Source: Streptomyces xanthophaeus (GTDB lineage Bacteria > Actinomycetota > Actinomycetes > Streptomycetales > Streptomycetaceae). Taken from it: a DNA stretch of 64,000 bases. The number at the start of each line of letters is the position of its first letter. Position 1 is the stretch's first letter. Positions 16,455-24,789 of the stretch are shown one piece after another. A program made the position numbers and the translations under genes. The notes beneath the pieces are model-generated. The model searched no databases. It was not told the origin of the DNA and was given only the letters and a program-made list of their open reading frames with translations. The stretch lies in NCBI RefSeq assembly GCF_000725805.1, contig NZ_JOFT01000029.1, positions 1 to 64,000 of the forward strand, written 5' to 3'.

Positions 16455-16936
16455 ACAGCCCGCAGCTGACCGTGGTCCTGACCAAGGCCGGACGGACCAA
16501 GATCCGCTACCCGGCGGCGCAGGTGGCCGACGACGGCGACCGGATCTCCGTACGCGCCCCCTGGGCGGCCGAGGGCGTACGGGACTTCGGCTTCGTGCGC
16601 TTCGAGCCGGGCGACGTGTTCGTCGAGCACTTCTGGCGGACGCGCTGGTACGCGGTCAAGGAGGTGTGGACCGGCGACGGGGTCCTCAAGGGCTGGTACT
16701 GCGACATCACCCGCCCCGCCGTGGTGCGCGCCGGGGAGATCCTGGTGGAGGACCTGGACCTCGACCTGTGGGTGTCGGCGGACGGGAGCTCCGTACTGCG
16801 GCTGGACGAGGACGAGTTCGAGGCGAGCGGCCTCGCCGCCAGCGACCCGGAGGCGGCGGGACAGGCCGTACGCGCCCTGGACGCCCTCGACGACCAGGCC
16901 CGCACGCAGGCCGGGCTGCCGGCGCTCCTGGCCTGA
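16451..16936 (+). CDS. DUF402 (FomD-like) protein
   Basis: The 161-residue protein has the DUF402 core: WYAVKEVWTGDGVLKGWYCD, followed by acidic EDLDLDLWVSADG and RLDEDEFEASG. FomD-like members are metal-dependent hydrolases acting on nucleotide-linked phosphonates or similar diphosphate compounds, with acidic residues in these strands binding the metal. GTG 16451 overlaps the GNAT stop. The pairing with a GNAT enzyme suggests one small pathway, but the substrate cannot be inferred. Confidence 0.8.
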   Translation: MNSPQLTVVLTKAGRTKIRYPAAQVADDGDRISVRAPWAAEGVRDFGFVRFEPGDVFVEHFWRTRWYAVKEVWTGDGVLKGWYCDITRPAVVRAGEILVEDLDLDLWVSADGSSVLRLDEDEFEASGLAASDPEAAGQAVRALDALDDQARTQAGLPALLA

Positions 16937-16954
16937 CCCCCGCTCCGTACGGCT

Positions 16955-16987
16955 GCGCCCCCGGCGGACGTCTTCCGCGGGGGCGCC
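16955..16987. terminator. Bidirectional hairpin terminator
   Basis: A long GC stem (14 pairs with one bulged G, tetraloop CGTC) lies between the DUF402 gene and the convergent hypothetical gene at 17012, suited to ending both transcripts. Confidence 0.7.
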
Positions 16988-17011
16988 GTGCCGGCCGCGG
17001 TCGTCCGGGGT

Positions 17012-17440
17012 TCAGTCGGCGCGGCGTCCCGCGATCAGGGTCTCGCAGCGGGCCCGGTGCTCGGGGTAACGGGCAGCGATCGCGGTGAGGGCGGTCTTCA
17101 TCTCTTCGGCGGTCGGCAGGAGGTACACCTCGTGGTGCAGGGCGAGGTGCAGCCGGACGGTGTCGTCGGCCCGCCGCACCCAGTCGGTCAAGGTGCGCGT
17201 CATGGAGGCCCCGTTGTCGGTGCCGGACCATGCCGCGACGTTCAGGAACGTGGCGGCCTGCCCGGGCGTGGCCCGTCCCGCGTGCACGGCCAGGGCGACG
17301 ATCTCGGCGACATCGTCCGCGCCGTAGGCCTCGATGAGGGCGTCCACGGCGTCGAAGAGGGCGTCCGGCAGTTCGGCGGAGTCGTCCTGCGGCAACCGCA
17401 CCGAACACAGCCGTGTCAGCGCCTCCTCCCACAGCTGCAT
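17012..17440 (-). CDS. Hypothetical protein (142 aa)
   Basis: A mostly helical, acidic protein with no signal peptide or membrane segment: MQLWEEALTRLCSVRLPQDD at the start and EMKTALTAIAARYPEH near the end. ATG 17440 has GGGAG 8 bases upstream and is preferred to GTG 17449. No family is recognised. The 332 bases upstream, up to the LPMO gene, hold a short hairpin (17542-17564), an A/T-richer patch near 17581-17620 and no other gene. Confidence 0.6.
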   Translation of the reverse strand: MQLWEEALTRLCSVRLPQDDSAELPDALFDAVDALIEAYGADDVAEIVALAVHAGRATPGQAATFLNVAAWSGTDNGASMTRTLTDWVRRADDTVRLHLALHHEVYLLPTAEEMKTALTAIAARYPEHRARCETLIAGRRAD

Positions 17441-17772
17441 GGTGATCACTCCCGCTCCGCTGCCCGGCCTGCTGGGGACACGTTACGAGGACCGTCCGTA
17501 CCCGGCATCCGGATTTCCGGTGCCCCAAGGACCGCCTCCCGCCTCGCGAAAGGGCTTCGCGGGGCCGCTTCCTGAGCCCCTTCTTACCCCTTCCTTAAGC
17601 CGACCCTAAAGATCCCTTCCCGGGTGCCGAAGCAGCCGGAAGCCGGGGTCCGGGCGGTTAGCTTGGCGGGGCCAGGGAGGGCCGGATGCGGCGCCGGGAC
17701 CCCACGGGGGCGGCGCCGCACAGCCCGGTTCCACTGGCGCACCCCTGCCTTGCGCCCGAAGGAGATCCACCC
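17441..17772. other. Intergenic region upstream of the LPMO gene
   Basis: No gene is seen. The region holds an imperfect hairpin (stems 17542-17550 and 17556-17564), a comparatively A/T-rich patch at 17581-17620 and a possible -10 hexamer TAGCTT at 17659-17664 that would give the LPMO mRNA a leader of about 100 bases. No clear -35 is visible. GAAGGAGAT at 17758-17766 is a strong ribosome-binding site. Confidence 0.4.
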
Positions 17773-18846
17773 ATGTCCGCACGCAGCACGGCCACCGCCC
17801 GCACCGTGACCCGCATCGCCGCCGCCGGCCTCGCCCCGCTCGCGGTGGCCGCGTACGCCGCCGCTCCGGCGGTGGCCCACGGCTCGATGACGGACCCGGT
17901 CAGCCGGGTCGCGGCGTGCTACGCGGAGGGGCCGGAGTCCCCCAAGTCGGCCGCGTGCAAGGCGGCGGTGAAGGAGAGCGGGGCCCAGGCGTTCTACGAC
18001 TGGAACGCGGTGAACATCGCCAACGCGGCCGGCAACCACCGCTCGCTGATCCCCAACGGCCAGCTCTGCTCCGCGGGCAACGACAAGTACCGGGGCCTGG
18101 ACCTGGCCCGCGGCGACTGGCCTGCCAGCCCGATGACGGCCGGCGCGCACACCTTCCGCTACAAGGGGACCGCCCCGCACAAGGGTTCCTTCGAGCTGTA
18201 CGTGACGAAGGACGGCTACGACCCGTCGAAGCCGCTGAAGTGGTCCGACCTGGAGCCCGCCCCGTTCGCCAAGACCACCGACCCGGGCATGCAGAACGGT
18301 GACTACGTCTTCTCGGGCACGGTCCCGAACAAGACCGGCCGCCACCTGATCTACAGCATCTGGCAGCGCTCGGACAGCCCGGAGGCCTTCTACACCTGCT
18401 CCGACGTGGTCTTCGGCAAGGACAACGGCAGCGGCGGCGGGTCCGGGAACGGCAGCAGCGGCGCAACGGGCGCCGAGCCGACCGCCGGGGCCACCGCCAC
18501 CTCGGGCACGAAGCCGGGCTCCAAGCCCTCCGGGAAGCCCGCCGAGGAGCCCAGCGCCCCGCCCGCCAAGGTCCCGACGGACCAGCAGATCGCCGACGGC
18601 GCGGACAAGTCCAGCGTCGAGCACAACGGCCACGGCGACAACGACCCGAAGACGAACGCCGCCTCGGGGGCCCCGCTGCCCGTGTCGGCCGAGCCCTCGG
18701 CCACCGCCGACAACCTCGCGCAGACGGGCGGAAGCGGCGCCACCCCGGCGATCGCGATCGCCGGGGCCGGCGCCCTGGCCGTGGGCGCGGCCGTGCTGTT
18801 CACCATCGCCCGCCGCCGTGCGACGACGGGCCGGCACGGGCTCTAG
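17773..18846 (+). CDS. AA10 lytic polysaccharide monooxygenase with sortase-type cell-wall anchor
   Basis: The 357-residue precursor has a signal peptide cleaved before His36 (AVA then HGSMTDP), giving the N-terminal histidine that, with His126, forms the copper brace of AA10 LPMOs. These enzymes oxidatively cut chitin or cellulose. The catalytic module spans about 36-220 and includes YDWNAVNIANAAGNHRSLIP and IYSIWQRSDSPEAFYTCSDV. A Gly/Ser/Pro/Thr-rich linker follows, then LAQTG (315-319), a hydrophobic helix and a basic tail, the layout recognised by class E sortases (LAXTG). The enzyme should therefore be covalently wall-bound rather than free. Start chosen by GAAGGAG upstream. Substrate (chitin versus cellulose) is not decided by the sequence; no carbohydrate-binding module is present. 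Confidence 0.92.
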   Translation: MSARSTATARTVTRIAAAGLAPLAVAAYAAAPAVAHGSMTDPVSRVAACYAEGPESPKSAACKAAVKESGAQAFYDWNAVNIANAAGNHRSLIPNGQLCSAGNDKYRGLDLARGDWPASPMTAGAHTFRYKGTAPHKGSFELYVTKDGYDPSKPLKWSDLEPAPFAKTTDPGMQNGDYVFSGTVPNKTGRHLIYSIWQRSDSPEAFYTCSDVVFGKDNGSGGGSGNGSSGATGAEPTAGATATSGTKPGSKPSGKPAEEPSAPPAKVPTDQQIADGADKSSVEHNGHGDNDPKTNAASGAPLPVSAEPSATADNLAQTGGSGATPAIAIAGAGALAVGAAVLFTIARRRATTGRHGL

Positions 18847-18878
18847 TCCTGCTGAGCCCGCTGCGGACCGCCCGTGCG

Positions 18879-19739
18879 TCAGTCGAAGACCGATGCGCAG
18901 GTGGTCCGTTCGGCATGGGCCGGGTCGAGGGCGTTGAGCGCCTCGTGCCAGGCGATCCGGTCGGTGAGCCCGATGGCGACGTGCTCGGAGAAGTCCAGGA
19001 GGCACAGGTCCTGGAGCACGACGTTGCGGACGTCGGATCCGCTGAGGAACTGGCTCGGGTACGGCGTGACCACCTGGTCGTACTTGGTGGCGATCACCGT
19101 GTACTTCACCCCGGGCACGGTGTCCCCGCCCGCGTTGAGCTTGTTCAGGAAGGCGGATCCGGCGATCTGGTCGGCGAGGCCCGGGGTGGCGGTGCTGATC
19201 AGGTCCTCGGCCCCGGGGAAGAACGGGAGCAGCTTGGTCAGTCCGAGCAGGGTGGTGCCGTGGTTGTCGGGGGCGAGCCCGATCAGGGCGTTGACCTTGG
19301 GGGCGCCGCCGAGGAACTTCAGGTAGTAGCGCGGCATCATGCCGCCCTGCGAGTGCCCGATGATGTCGGTCTTGGCGGAGCCGGTGGCGGCGAGCACCTT
19401 GTCCACGAAGACGTCGAGCTGGCCGGCCGACTTGTCGATGGGACCGAGCCCGTTGAAGAAGGGCACGCCGGGCAGTTGCCCGTAGTCGAGGGAGTAGACG
19501 CAGTACCCGCGGTGCACGAGGTACGGCGCGAGGCCGAGCCAGTTGTCCACGGAGTTGCCGAAGGTGCCGTGTACGAGCACGACGGGGCGCGGGTGCGCCG
19601 CGGACGGTTTGCAGGACCAGTTGTTCCAGCCGCTGCTGGGTGCGGACGCGGCCTGCGCGGTGCCGGTGGGGGCGACGAGCGCGGCGGCGGCGAGGATGAG
19701 GACGGCCAGCTGGCGGACCAGGCGTCTCCAGGGCAGCAT
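18879..19739 (-). CDS. Secreted alpha/beta-hydrolase lipase
   Basis: The 286-residue protein has a signal peptide (cleavage near TAQAAS) and a lipase fold: oxyanion-hole motif VLVHGTFGN and nucleophile elbow IGHSQGG (Ser about 129), with Asp in KYDQVVTPY and His in SEHVAIG as likely triad partners. It resembles the Streptomyces exfoliatus-type secreted triacylglycerol lipases. GCAAGGAG sits 9 bases before ATG 19739. A CRP-like palindrome lies about 55-70 bases upstream. It is convergent with the LPMO gene, 32 bases apart. Confidence 0.9.
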   Translation of the reverse strand: MLPWRRLVRQLAVLILAAAALVAPTGTAQAASAPSSGWNNWSCKPSAAHPRPVVLVHGTFGNSVDNWLGLAPYLVHRGYCVYSLDYGQLPGVPFFNGLGPIDKSAGQLDVFVDKVLAATGSAKTDIIGHSQGGMMPRYYLKFLGGAPKVNALIGLAPDNHGTTLLGLTKLLPFFPGAEDLISTATPGLADQIAGSAFLNKLNAGGDTVPGVKYTVIATKYDQVVTPYPSQFLSGSDVRNVVLQDLCLLDFSEHVAIGLTDRIAWHEALNALDPAHAERTTCASVFD

Positions 19740-19794
19740 CGTGTGATCTCCTTGCGGTTGCGACTCAAGGGGATGGAGCGGGGGGGGTTCATCC

Positions 19795-19810
19795 CGTGAT
19801 CCGGATCACA
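19795..19810. promoter_or_regulatory. CRP-like palindrome upstream of the lipase
   Basis: CGTGATCCGGATCACA matches the classic CRP pattern (TGTGA, six bases, TCACA) at 9 of 10 fixed bases and contains the perfect 14-base palindrome GTGATCCGGATCAC. It is 56-71 bases upstream of the lipase ATG. Streptomyces CRP prefers a slightly different core, so binding by Crp is only a hypothesis. Confidence 0.4.
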
Positions 19811-19900
19811 AGGGGTGCTGCTGACCGCTAAATTACGGGCGAGTAGCAAATCTGGGAAGTTACGCGTCGGTAAAAAACTCGCGTGTCGGTGGAGCGGCTG

Positions 19901-20968
19901 CTACGCGGCGAGCGTGCCGCGGGCGATGACGTGGGCGCCGAAGCGGGCGCGGACGCGGTCCGTGACGGCTTCCAGGCGGCGGGCCTTCTCGTCCTCCGGG
20001 TCGAAACTGAGCTGCCGCGCGGCCCGTTCGGCCGCGGTCAGGTCCTCGGCCCGCAGCGACAGCGCGCGCACCCGGGCCCGCTGGAGGCCCAGCCCGGCGT
20101 ACAGGGCGTAGGCCGTGGCGGTCAACGCGGCGGAGTGCGCGGTGGGTTCGGGCAGGGTGCGGGTCCGGGTGAGCGTGGTGCGGTCGGCGCAGCGGACGGT
20201 GAGGGAGAGGGCGCGGCAGACCTGCCCCTGCTCCTGCTCCTGCCCTTGTCCCTGATCCTGCCCCCGGTCGCGCCCCGCGCTTCCGTCCGGCCCCTGCGTA
20301 CGGAGCCTCGCGCCGAGCTCCTCGGTCAGCGAGAGCAGGGCGCGCCGGTGCTCCACGGGATCCAGCTCGTCCCGGTCGAAGGGCCGTTCGGCGGCGATGG
20401 ACCGGGCGGACGCGCCCGGCCGGACGGCGGTCGGGTCGATGCCCAGGGCGCGTTCGTGCACCTCGCGGCCGAGCCGGGCGCCGAGGATCCGCCGCAGGGC
20501 CGCGGGCGGGGCGGCGGCGACCTTGCCCACGGAATCGAGGCCGTACGAGCACAGGGTGCGGGCGGCCTTGGGTCCGACGCCGTCGAGGGCGCCGACGGGC
20601 TTGCCCGACAGGAACTCCCTTACGGCGGCGGGTTCGTCGCGGACCACCAGGGTCCCCCCGGGCCGGGCCTCGCGGACGGCCGCCCGGGCCAGCATCGGGT
20701 TGCCCGCGACGCCGACGGTGCAGTCGACGCCGTACAGGGCGAGGGCCCGGACCCGGATCACGGCGGCCAGCCGGGCGGCGTCGCACCCGAAGTACCGCAG
20801 CGCGCTGCGGACATCGGCGAGGGCGGCCTCGGGGGGCAGGGCCTGCACCTGCGGTGTGAGCCCGCCGAGCAGCGCGAGCACCCCGGCGTACTGCTCCGCG
20901 CCGAGCGGGCTCCCGTCCGCGGGGTGCATCCGCAGGCAGGCCACGACCCGTTCCGGTGCGGCGCTCAT
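19901..20968 (-). CDS. ImuB-like Y-family polymerase homologue without catalytic carboxylates
   Basis: The 355-residue protein aligns with the Y-family body (helix-hairpin-helix region PVGALDGVGPKAARTLCSYG; little-finger region ending RVRARFGAHVI). The two catalytic acidic motifs are missing: the usual DMDAFFASVE start is replaced by VVACLRMHPADG, and the SxDE site by ALADVRS. RQLSFD near residue 326 resembles a beta-clamp-binding motif. This fits ImuB, a non-catalytic adaptor of DnaE2 in the mycobacterial mutasome. ATG 20968 overlaps the dnaE2 stop by 4 bases (ATGA). A Gly/Gln/Glu-rich low-complexity insert lies near residues 235-252. No imuA gene is next to it. Confidence 0.8.
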   Translation of the reverse strand: MSAAPERVVACLRMHPADGSPLGAEQYAGVLALLGGLTPQVQALPPEAALADVRSALRYFGCDAARLAAVIRVRALALYGVDCTVGVAGNPMLARAAVREARPGGTLVVRDEPAAVREFLSGKPVGALDGVGPKAARTLCSYGLDSVGKVAAAPPAALRRILGARLGREVHERALGIDPTAVRPGASARSIAAERPFDRDELDPVEHRRALLSLTEELGARLRTQGPDGSAGRDRGQDQGQGQEQEQGQVCRALSLTVRCADRTTLTRTRTLPEPTAHSAALTATAYALYAGLGLQRARVRALSLRAEDLTAAERAARQLSFDPEDEKARRLEAVTDRVRARFGAHVIARGTLAA

Positions 20969-23900
20969 CCCGCGCTCCCCGGGCTGGAGTGCCACAGCTT
21001 GCGCCCGGTCGCGGGGCCCTCGCCCGGCGGCTGGAGGTCGGCCCAGGGGTTCAGCTCGTACCCCGTGGAGAGGCGGATCCGGCGCCCGGGTCCCTTCCCG
21101 CCGGAGCCGGAGCCGGAGCCGGAGCCGCCGTCGGCGCCGTTGCCGTCGCTGCCGCTGCCGCTGCCATGGGTGTCGGCACCGGCGGCCAGGCGGGTCGCGA
21201 CCGCGTCCAGGCCGCCCGTCCCGCGCAGTTCCACCAGCTCCGCCAGGTTCCAGGCCGCCGCCCCGACCACGCTCAGGCTCTGCGGGCCACGCCGCTGCAC
21301 GACGCCCCGCACCAGCAGCAGGAAGGAGTGGAAGACGGTGTGCGCGCAGGCCTCGTGGCTGTCGTCGAAGAAGGCCAGGTCCACCAGGCCCGTCCCGTCG
21401 TCCAGCGTGGTGAAGATGACCCGCTTCCCGGAGCGGATCGGCGGGGTCTGGGTGGCCGCCTTGGCCCCCGCGACCAGCACCGTCCGCCCGTGCTCGACCT
21501 CCCGCAGCCGCCGCGCCGGGATCACCCCCAGCTCGGCCAGGAAGCCGTGGTGGTCCTCCATCAGGTGCCGGGAGGTGTCCATCCCCAGGACGCCCAGTTC
21601 GGCGCTGAGCCGTTCCGTGTCGGTCAGGTCGGGCAGCCCGACGGCGGCCGTGGACCGGCCGCCCTCCAGCGGGAGCTGGGCCGCGCCGCGCGCCCCGGCG
21701 GCCCGCTGCGCCCCGTGCAGTTCCGTCAAGTGCAGCAGGAGGTCACGCCGGTTGGCGCCGAAGGCGTCCAACGCACCGACCTGCGCCAGCCGTTCGGCCA
21801 CCGGCCGGCCGGGGTGCGCACGGTCCCAGAAGTCGCGCAGGGACGCGTACGGCCGCCCGGCCTCGATCCGCCCCGCCTCGGCCTCGCTGATGCCGTGCAC
21901 GTCGGACAGCCCGAGCCGCAGCCCCCACACACGGGGCGAATCAGACACCAGTTCGATGCGATGGGCGACCGCCGACCGGTTCACGTCCAGCGGCAGCACC
22001 GGCACGCCCCGCCGCCGCGCGTCCGCCAGCAGCAGCCGCTTCGGGTACATGCCCGGATCGTGGGTGAGCAGGCCGGCGTAGAAGGCCGCCGGGTGGTGCG
22101 CCTTCAGCCACGCCGACTGGTACGTGGGCACCGCGAAGGCCACCGCGTGCGCCTTGCAGAAGCCGTAGCTGCCGAAGGCCTCCACGATTTCCCAGGTCCG
22201 GCCGATCACCTCCAGCGGGTAGCCGCGCTCACCCGCCTTCGCCGCGAACCAGACCTTGATCCGCCCCTGCGACTGCGGGTCGGACAGCCCGCGCCGCACC
22301 CGGTCCGCCTCGTCCCGCCCGCAGCCGGTCATGACGTTCACGATCTCGATGACCTGCTCGTGGAAGACCACCACCCCGTACGTCTCGCGCAGCGCGTCGG
22401 CCAGGTCCGGGTGCGGGAAGCGCACCGGCGCCCGCCCGTGCCGGGCCTCGATGAAGGGCCGCACCATGTCGGCGGCAACCGGCCCCGGCCGGAACAGCGA
22501 GATGTCGACCACCAGGTCGCCGAAGGTCGACGGCTGGAGCCGCCCCACCAGGTCGCGCTGGCCCGGCGACTCGATCTGGAAGCAGCCCAGCGTCTGCGCA
22601 GAGCGGATCAGTTCGTACGTGGCCCGGTCCCCCGGCGGCACCTGCGCCGGGTCGTCCAGGTCGAGCTCCTCCCCCGTGCCGCGCCGGACCTCCGCGACCG
22701 CGTGCGCCATCGCGGACTGCATCCGCACGCCCAGCACGTCGAGCTTGAGCAGCCCGAGCTCCTCCACGTCGTCCTTGTCGAACTGGGACATGGGGAAGCC
22801 CTCGCCGCTGGTCGCCACCACGGGCGTACGGGCGAGCAGCGAGGCGTCGGACAGCAGCACCCCGCACGGATGCATGGCGATCCCGCGCGGCAGCGCGTCC
22901 AGTGCCTCGACGAGTTCCCACAGCCGCCCGTACGACTCCCCCCGTACGTCGCGCAGTTCCGGCAGTTCCTCCAGTGCGGCGCGGGCGTCGCGGGCCCGGA
23001 TGTGCGGGAAGGCCTTGGCGAGCCGGTCGACGACGGCCGGGTCCATGGACAGGGCGGCGCCGACGTCGCGGACGGCGTGCCTGACCCGGTAGGTCTCGGC
23101 CATGGAGACGGTGGCGACGCGTTCGGTGCCGAACCGGCCGATGATCCGCCGGTAGACCTCCAGCCGCCGCGCGGACTCCACGTCGATGTCGATGTCGGGC
23201 AGCACGCGCCGGCGCTTGGACAGGAAGCGCTCCATCAGCAGGCCGTGCGCGACGGGGTCGGCGTGCGCGATGCCGAGGAGGTGGTTGACGAGGGAGCCGG
23301 CCCCGGAGCCGCGTGCGGCCACCCGGATGCCCATCTCCCGTACGTCGTCCACCACTTGAGCGACCGTCAGGAAGTACGAGGCATAGCCGTGGAAGGCGAT
23401 GATGTCGAGCTCGTGGTGCATCCGGTCCCAGTACGCACGGTCGTCCGCGTAGCCGCGCAGCACCATGCCCGCCGAGGCGCGGGAGGTGAGGACCCGCTGG
23501 GCGCTGCGGTGGGCGGCGCCGACGAGCCGGGCCTCGGGGAAGTGCACGGAGCCCATGCCGAGGTCGTCCTCGGGGTCCACCGCGCAGGCCTCGGCCGTCC
23601 GCCGGGTCTCCGCGAGGAGGCGGCGGGCGTCGGCGGGGCGCAGTCCGGCCGCCTGGGCGATCCGGTCGGCGGCCCCGGCCATGGCCGCGGGGTCCTTGAG
23701 CCAGCGTTCGCCGCTGTCCAGGGGGCCCCGGGGGTCGATGGGGACCAGGCGGCGGGACGCGTCGAGGATGTCGGCGACCGGACCCTGGCCTGGGTCGGCG
23801 TAGCGGACGGCGTTGGTCAGTACGGCCACGACCCCCTGTTCGGCGGCGAAGCCGACGGTACGGGCGGCCAGCCGGAGCGAGCCGGGGCCGGTGCCGGTGC

Positions 23901-24579
23901 GGCCGTGGTGGACGGCCTCCAGGCGCAGGGAGTCCCCGTAGACCTCCCGCCAGGGTGCGAGCAGCCGGGCGGCCCGGTCGGGGCGGCCCGCGGAGAGCGC
24001 CCGGCCCACCTCGGAGCCGGGCCCGAGCAGGACGAAGACGGCCTCGCCGCGCAGGCCGCTCCAGGGGAGCACCGGCTGCCCGGGCCCGGCCGCGGAACCG
24101 GAGCCGGCCTCGGCCGCAGCCGCGGCGTGGGCGGCGGTGACCATCCGGCACAGCTCGGCCCATCCGGCGGCCCCGTCGCGGGCCAGGAAGACGGCGCGCG
24201 GGGAGGACTCGTCGACGAAGGCCCCGCCCTTGACGGGGCTGCGCCGCCGGTACGAGGCCTCGGCGGAGCCCGGCCCGGAGCCGGAGGAGCCGGGGCCGGA
24301 GAAGCCGGGGCCGGAGGAGCCGGCGCCGCGACCCCCCGCACCCGCCGCGGGCGGTACGGCGGAGGGCGACACGGCCAGGTCCACCCCGAACAGCGGCCTG
24401 ATCCCGGCCTTCGCACACGCCTTCGCGAACCGCACCGCGCCCGCCAGGGTGTCGCGGTCGGTCAGGGCGAGGGCGTCCATGCCCCGCTCCGCGGCGCGTT
24501 CCGCCAGCCGTTCCGGGTGGGAGCCTCCGTAGCGCACGGAGAACCCCGAAACGGTGTGCAGATGCGTAAAACCAGGCAC
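20965..24579 (-). CDS. dnaE2: Error-prone DNA polymerase III alpha subunit DnaE2
   Basis: The 1204-residue protein is a C-family polymerase: N-terminal PHP domain (FTHLHTVSGFSVRYGGSHPE), palm with PDIDIDVESARR, GRGSGAGSLVNHLLGI before it, and fingers FHEQVIEIVNVMTGCGRDEADR. The helix-hairpin-helix and OB-fold regions follow. Length and the coupled ImuB-like gene favour DnaE2 (translesion, mutasome) over replicative DnaE1. GTG 24579 is preceded by AGGAGG. Two Gly/Ser-rich inserts (about residues 85-115 and 1155-1185) are unusual additions. A LexA-like site lies about 70 bases upstream. It acts in damage tolerance synthesis with the sliding clamp. Confidence 0.92.
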   Translation of the reverse strand: MPGFTHLHTVSGFSVRYGGSHPERLAERAAERGMDALALTDRDTLAGAVRFAKACAKAGIRPLFGVDLAVSPSAVPPAAGAGGRGAGSSGPGFSGPGSSGSGPGSAEASYRRRSPVKGGAFVDESSPRAVFLARDGAAGWAELCRMVTAAHAAAAAEAGSGSAAGPGQPVLPWSGLRGEAVFVLLGPGSEVGRALSAGRPDRAARLLAPWREVYGDSLRLEAVHHGRTGTGPGSLRLAARTVGFAAEQGVVAVLTNAVRYADPGQGPVADILDASRRLVPIDPRGPLDSGERWLKDPAAMAGAADRIAQAAGLRPADARRLLAETRRTAEACAVDPEDDLGMGSVHFPEARLVGAAHRSAQRVLTSRASAGMVLRGYADDRAYWDRMHHELDIIAFHGYASYFLTVAQVVDDVREMGIRVAARGSGAGSLVNHLLGIAHADPVAHGLLMERFLSKRRRVLPDIDIDVESARRLEVYRRIIGRFGTERVATVSMAETYRVRHAVRDVGAALSMDPAVVDRLAKAFPHIRARDARAALEELPELRDVRGESYGRLWELVEALDALPRGIAMHPCGVLLSDASLLARTPVVATSGEGFPMSQFDKDDVEELGLLKLDVLGVRMQSAMAHAVAEVRRGTGEELDLDDPAQVPPGDRATYELIRSAQTLGCFQIESPGQRDLVGRLQPSTFGDLVVDISLFRPGPVAADMVRPFIEARHGRAPVRFPHPDLADALRETYGVVVFHEQVIEIVNVMTGCGRDEADRVRRGLSDPQSQGRIKVWFAAKAGERGYPLEVIGRTWEIVEAFGSYGFCKAHAVAFAVPTYQSAWLKAHHPAAFYAGLLTHDPGMYPKRLLLADARRRGVPVLPLDVNRSAVAHRIELVSDSPRVWGLRLGLSDVHGISEAEAGRIEAGRPYASLRDFWDRAHPGRPVAERLAQVGALDAFGANRRDLLLHLTELHGAQRAAGARGAAQLPLEGGRSTAAVGLPDLTDTERLSAELGVLGMDTSRHLMEDHHGFLAELGVIPARRLREVEHGRTVLVAGAKAATQTPPIRSGKRVIFTTLDDGTGLVDLAFFDDSHEACAHTVFHSFLLLVRGVVQRRGPQSLSVVGAAAWNLAELVELRGTGGLDAVATRLAAGADTHGSGSGSDGNGADGGSGSGSGSGGKGPGRRIRLSTGYELNPWADLQPPGEGPATGRKLWHSSPGSAG

Positions 24580-24647
24580 CCGCGGCCTCCTGCTTCGTCG
24601 ATGAACCTCCCCCCGTCATCCACCATAGAGCAATTCGAATATCCGTG

Positions 24648-24663
24648 CGAAACACTAGTTCGA
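24648..24663 (-). promoter_or_regulatory. Possible LexA (SOS) box upstream of dnaE2
   Basis: On the dnaE2 strand the sequence reads TCGAAC, four bases, GTTTCG. The left half is the perfect actinobacterial LexA half-site; the right half matches GTTCGA at only the first three positions. It lies 69-84 bases before the dnaE2 start. A palindrome ATTCGAAT follows at 24633-24640. Confidence 0.35.
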
Positions 24664-24789
24664 TCGCTGACCTGGGGCCGCTCGCGCCACCGGCCGTCCC
24701 CCGCCGCCCCCGGCCCTCCCCGGCCGCCCCGGTCATCCATTCGGCCCGCCCCTGCTGCGGCCCGCCGCCCCCACACCGAGCGTGGGGGC

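Noticed and set aside
20956..24789. Long plus-strand frame running into the membrane-protein gene
   Set aside because: The first 1277 codons are antisense to dnaE2; only the part from 24790 has protein-like hydrophobic organisation.
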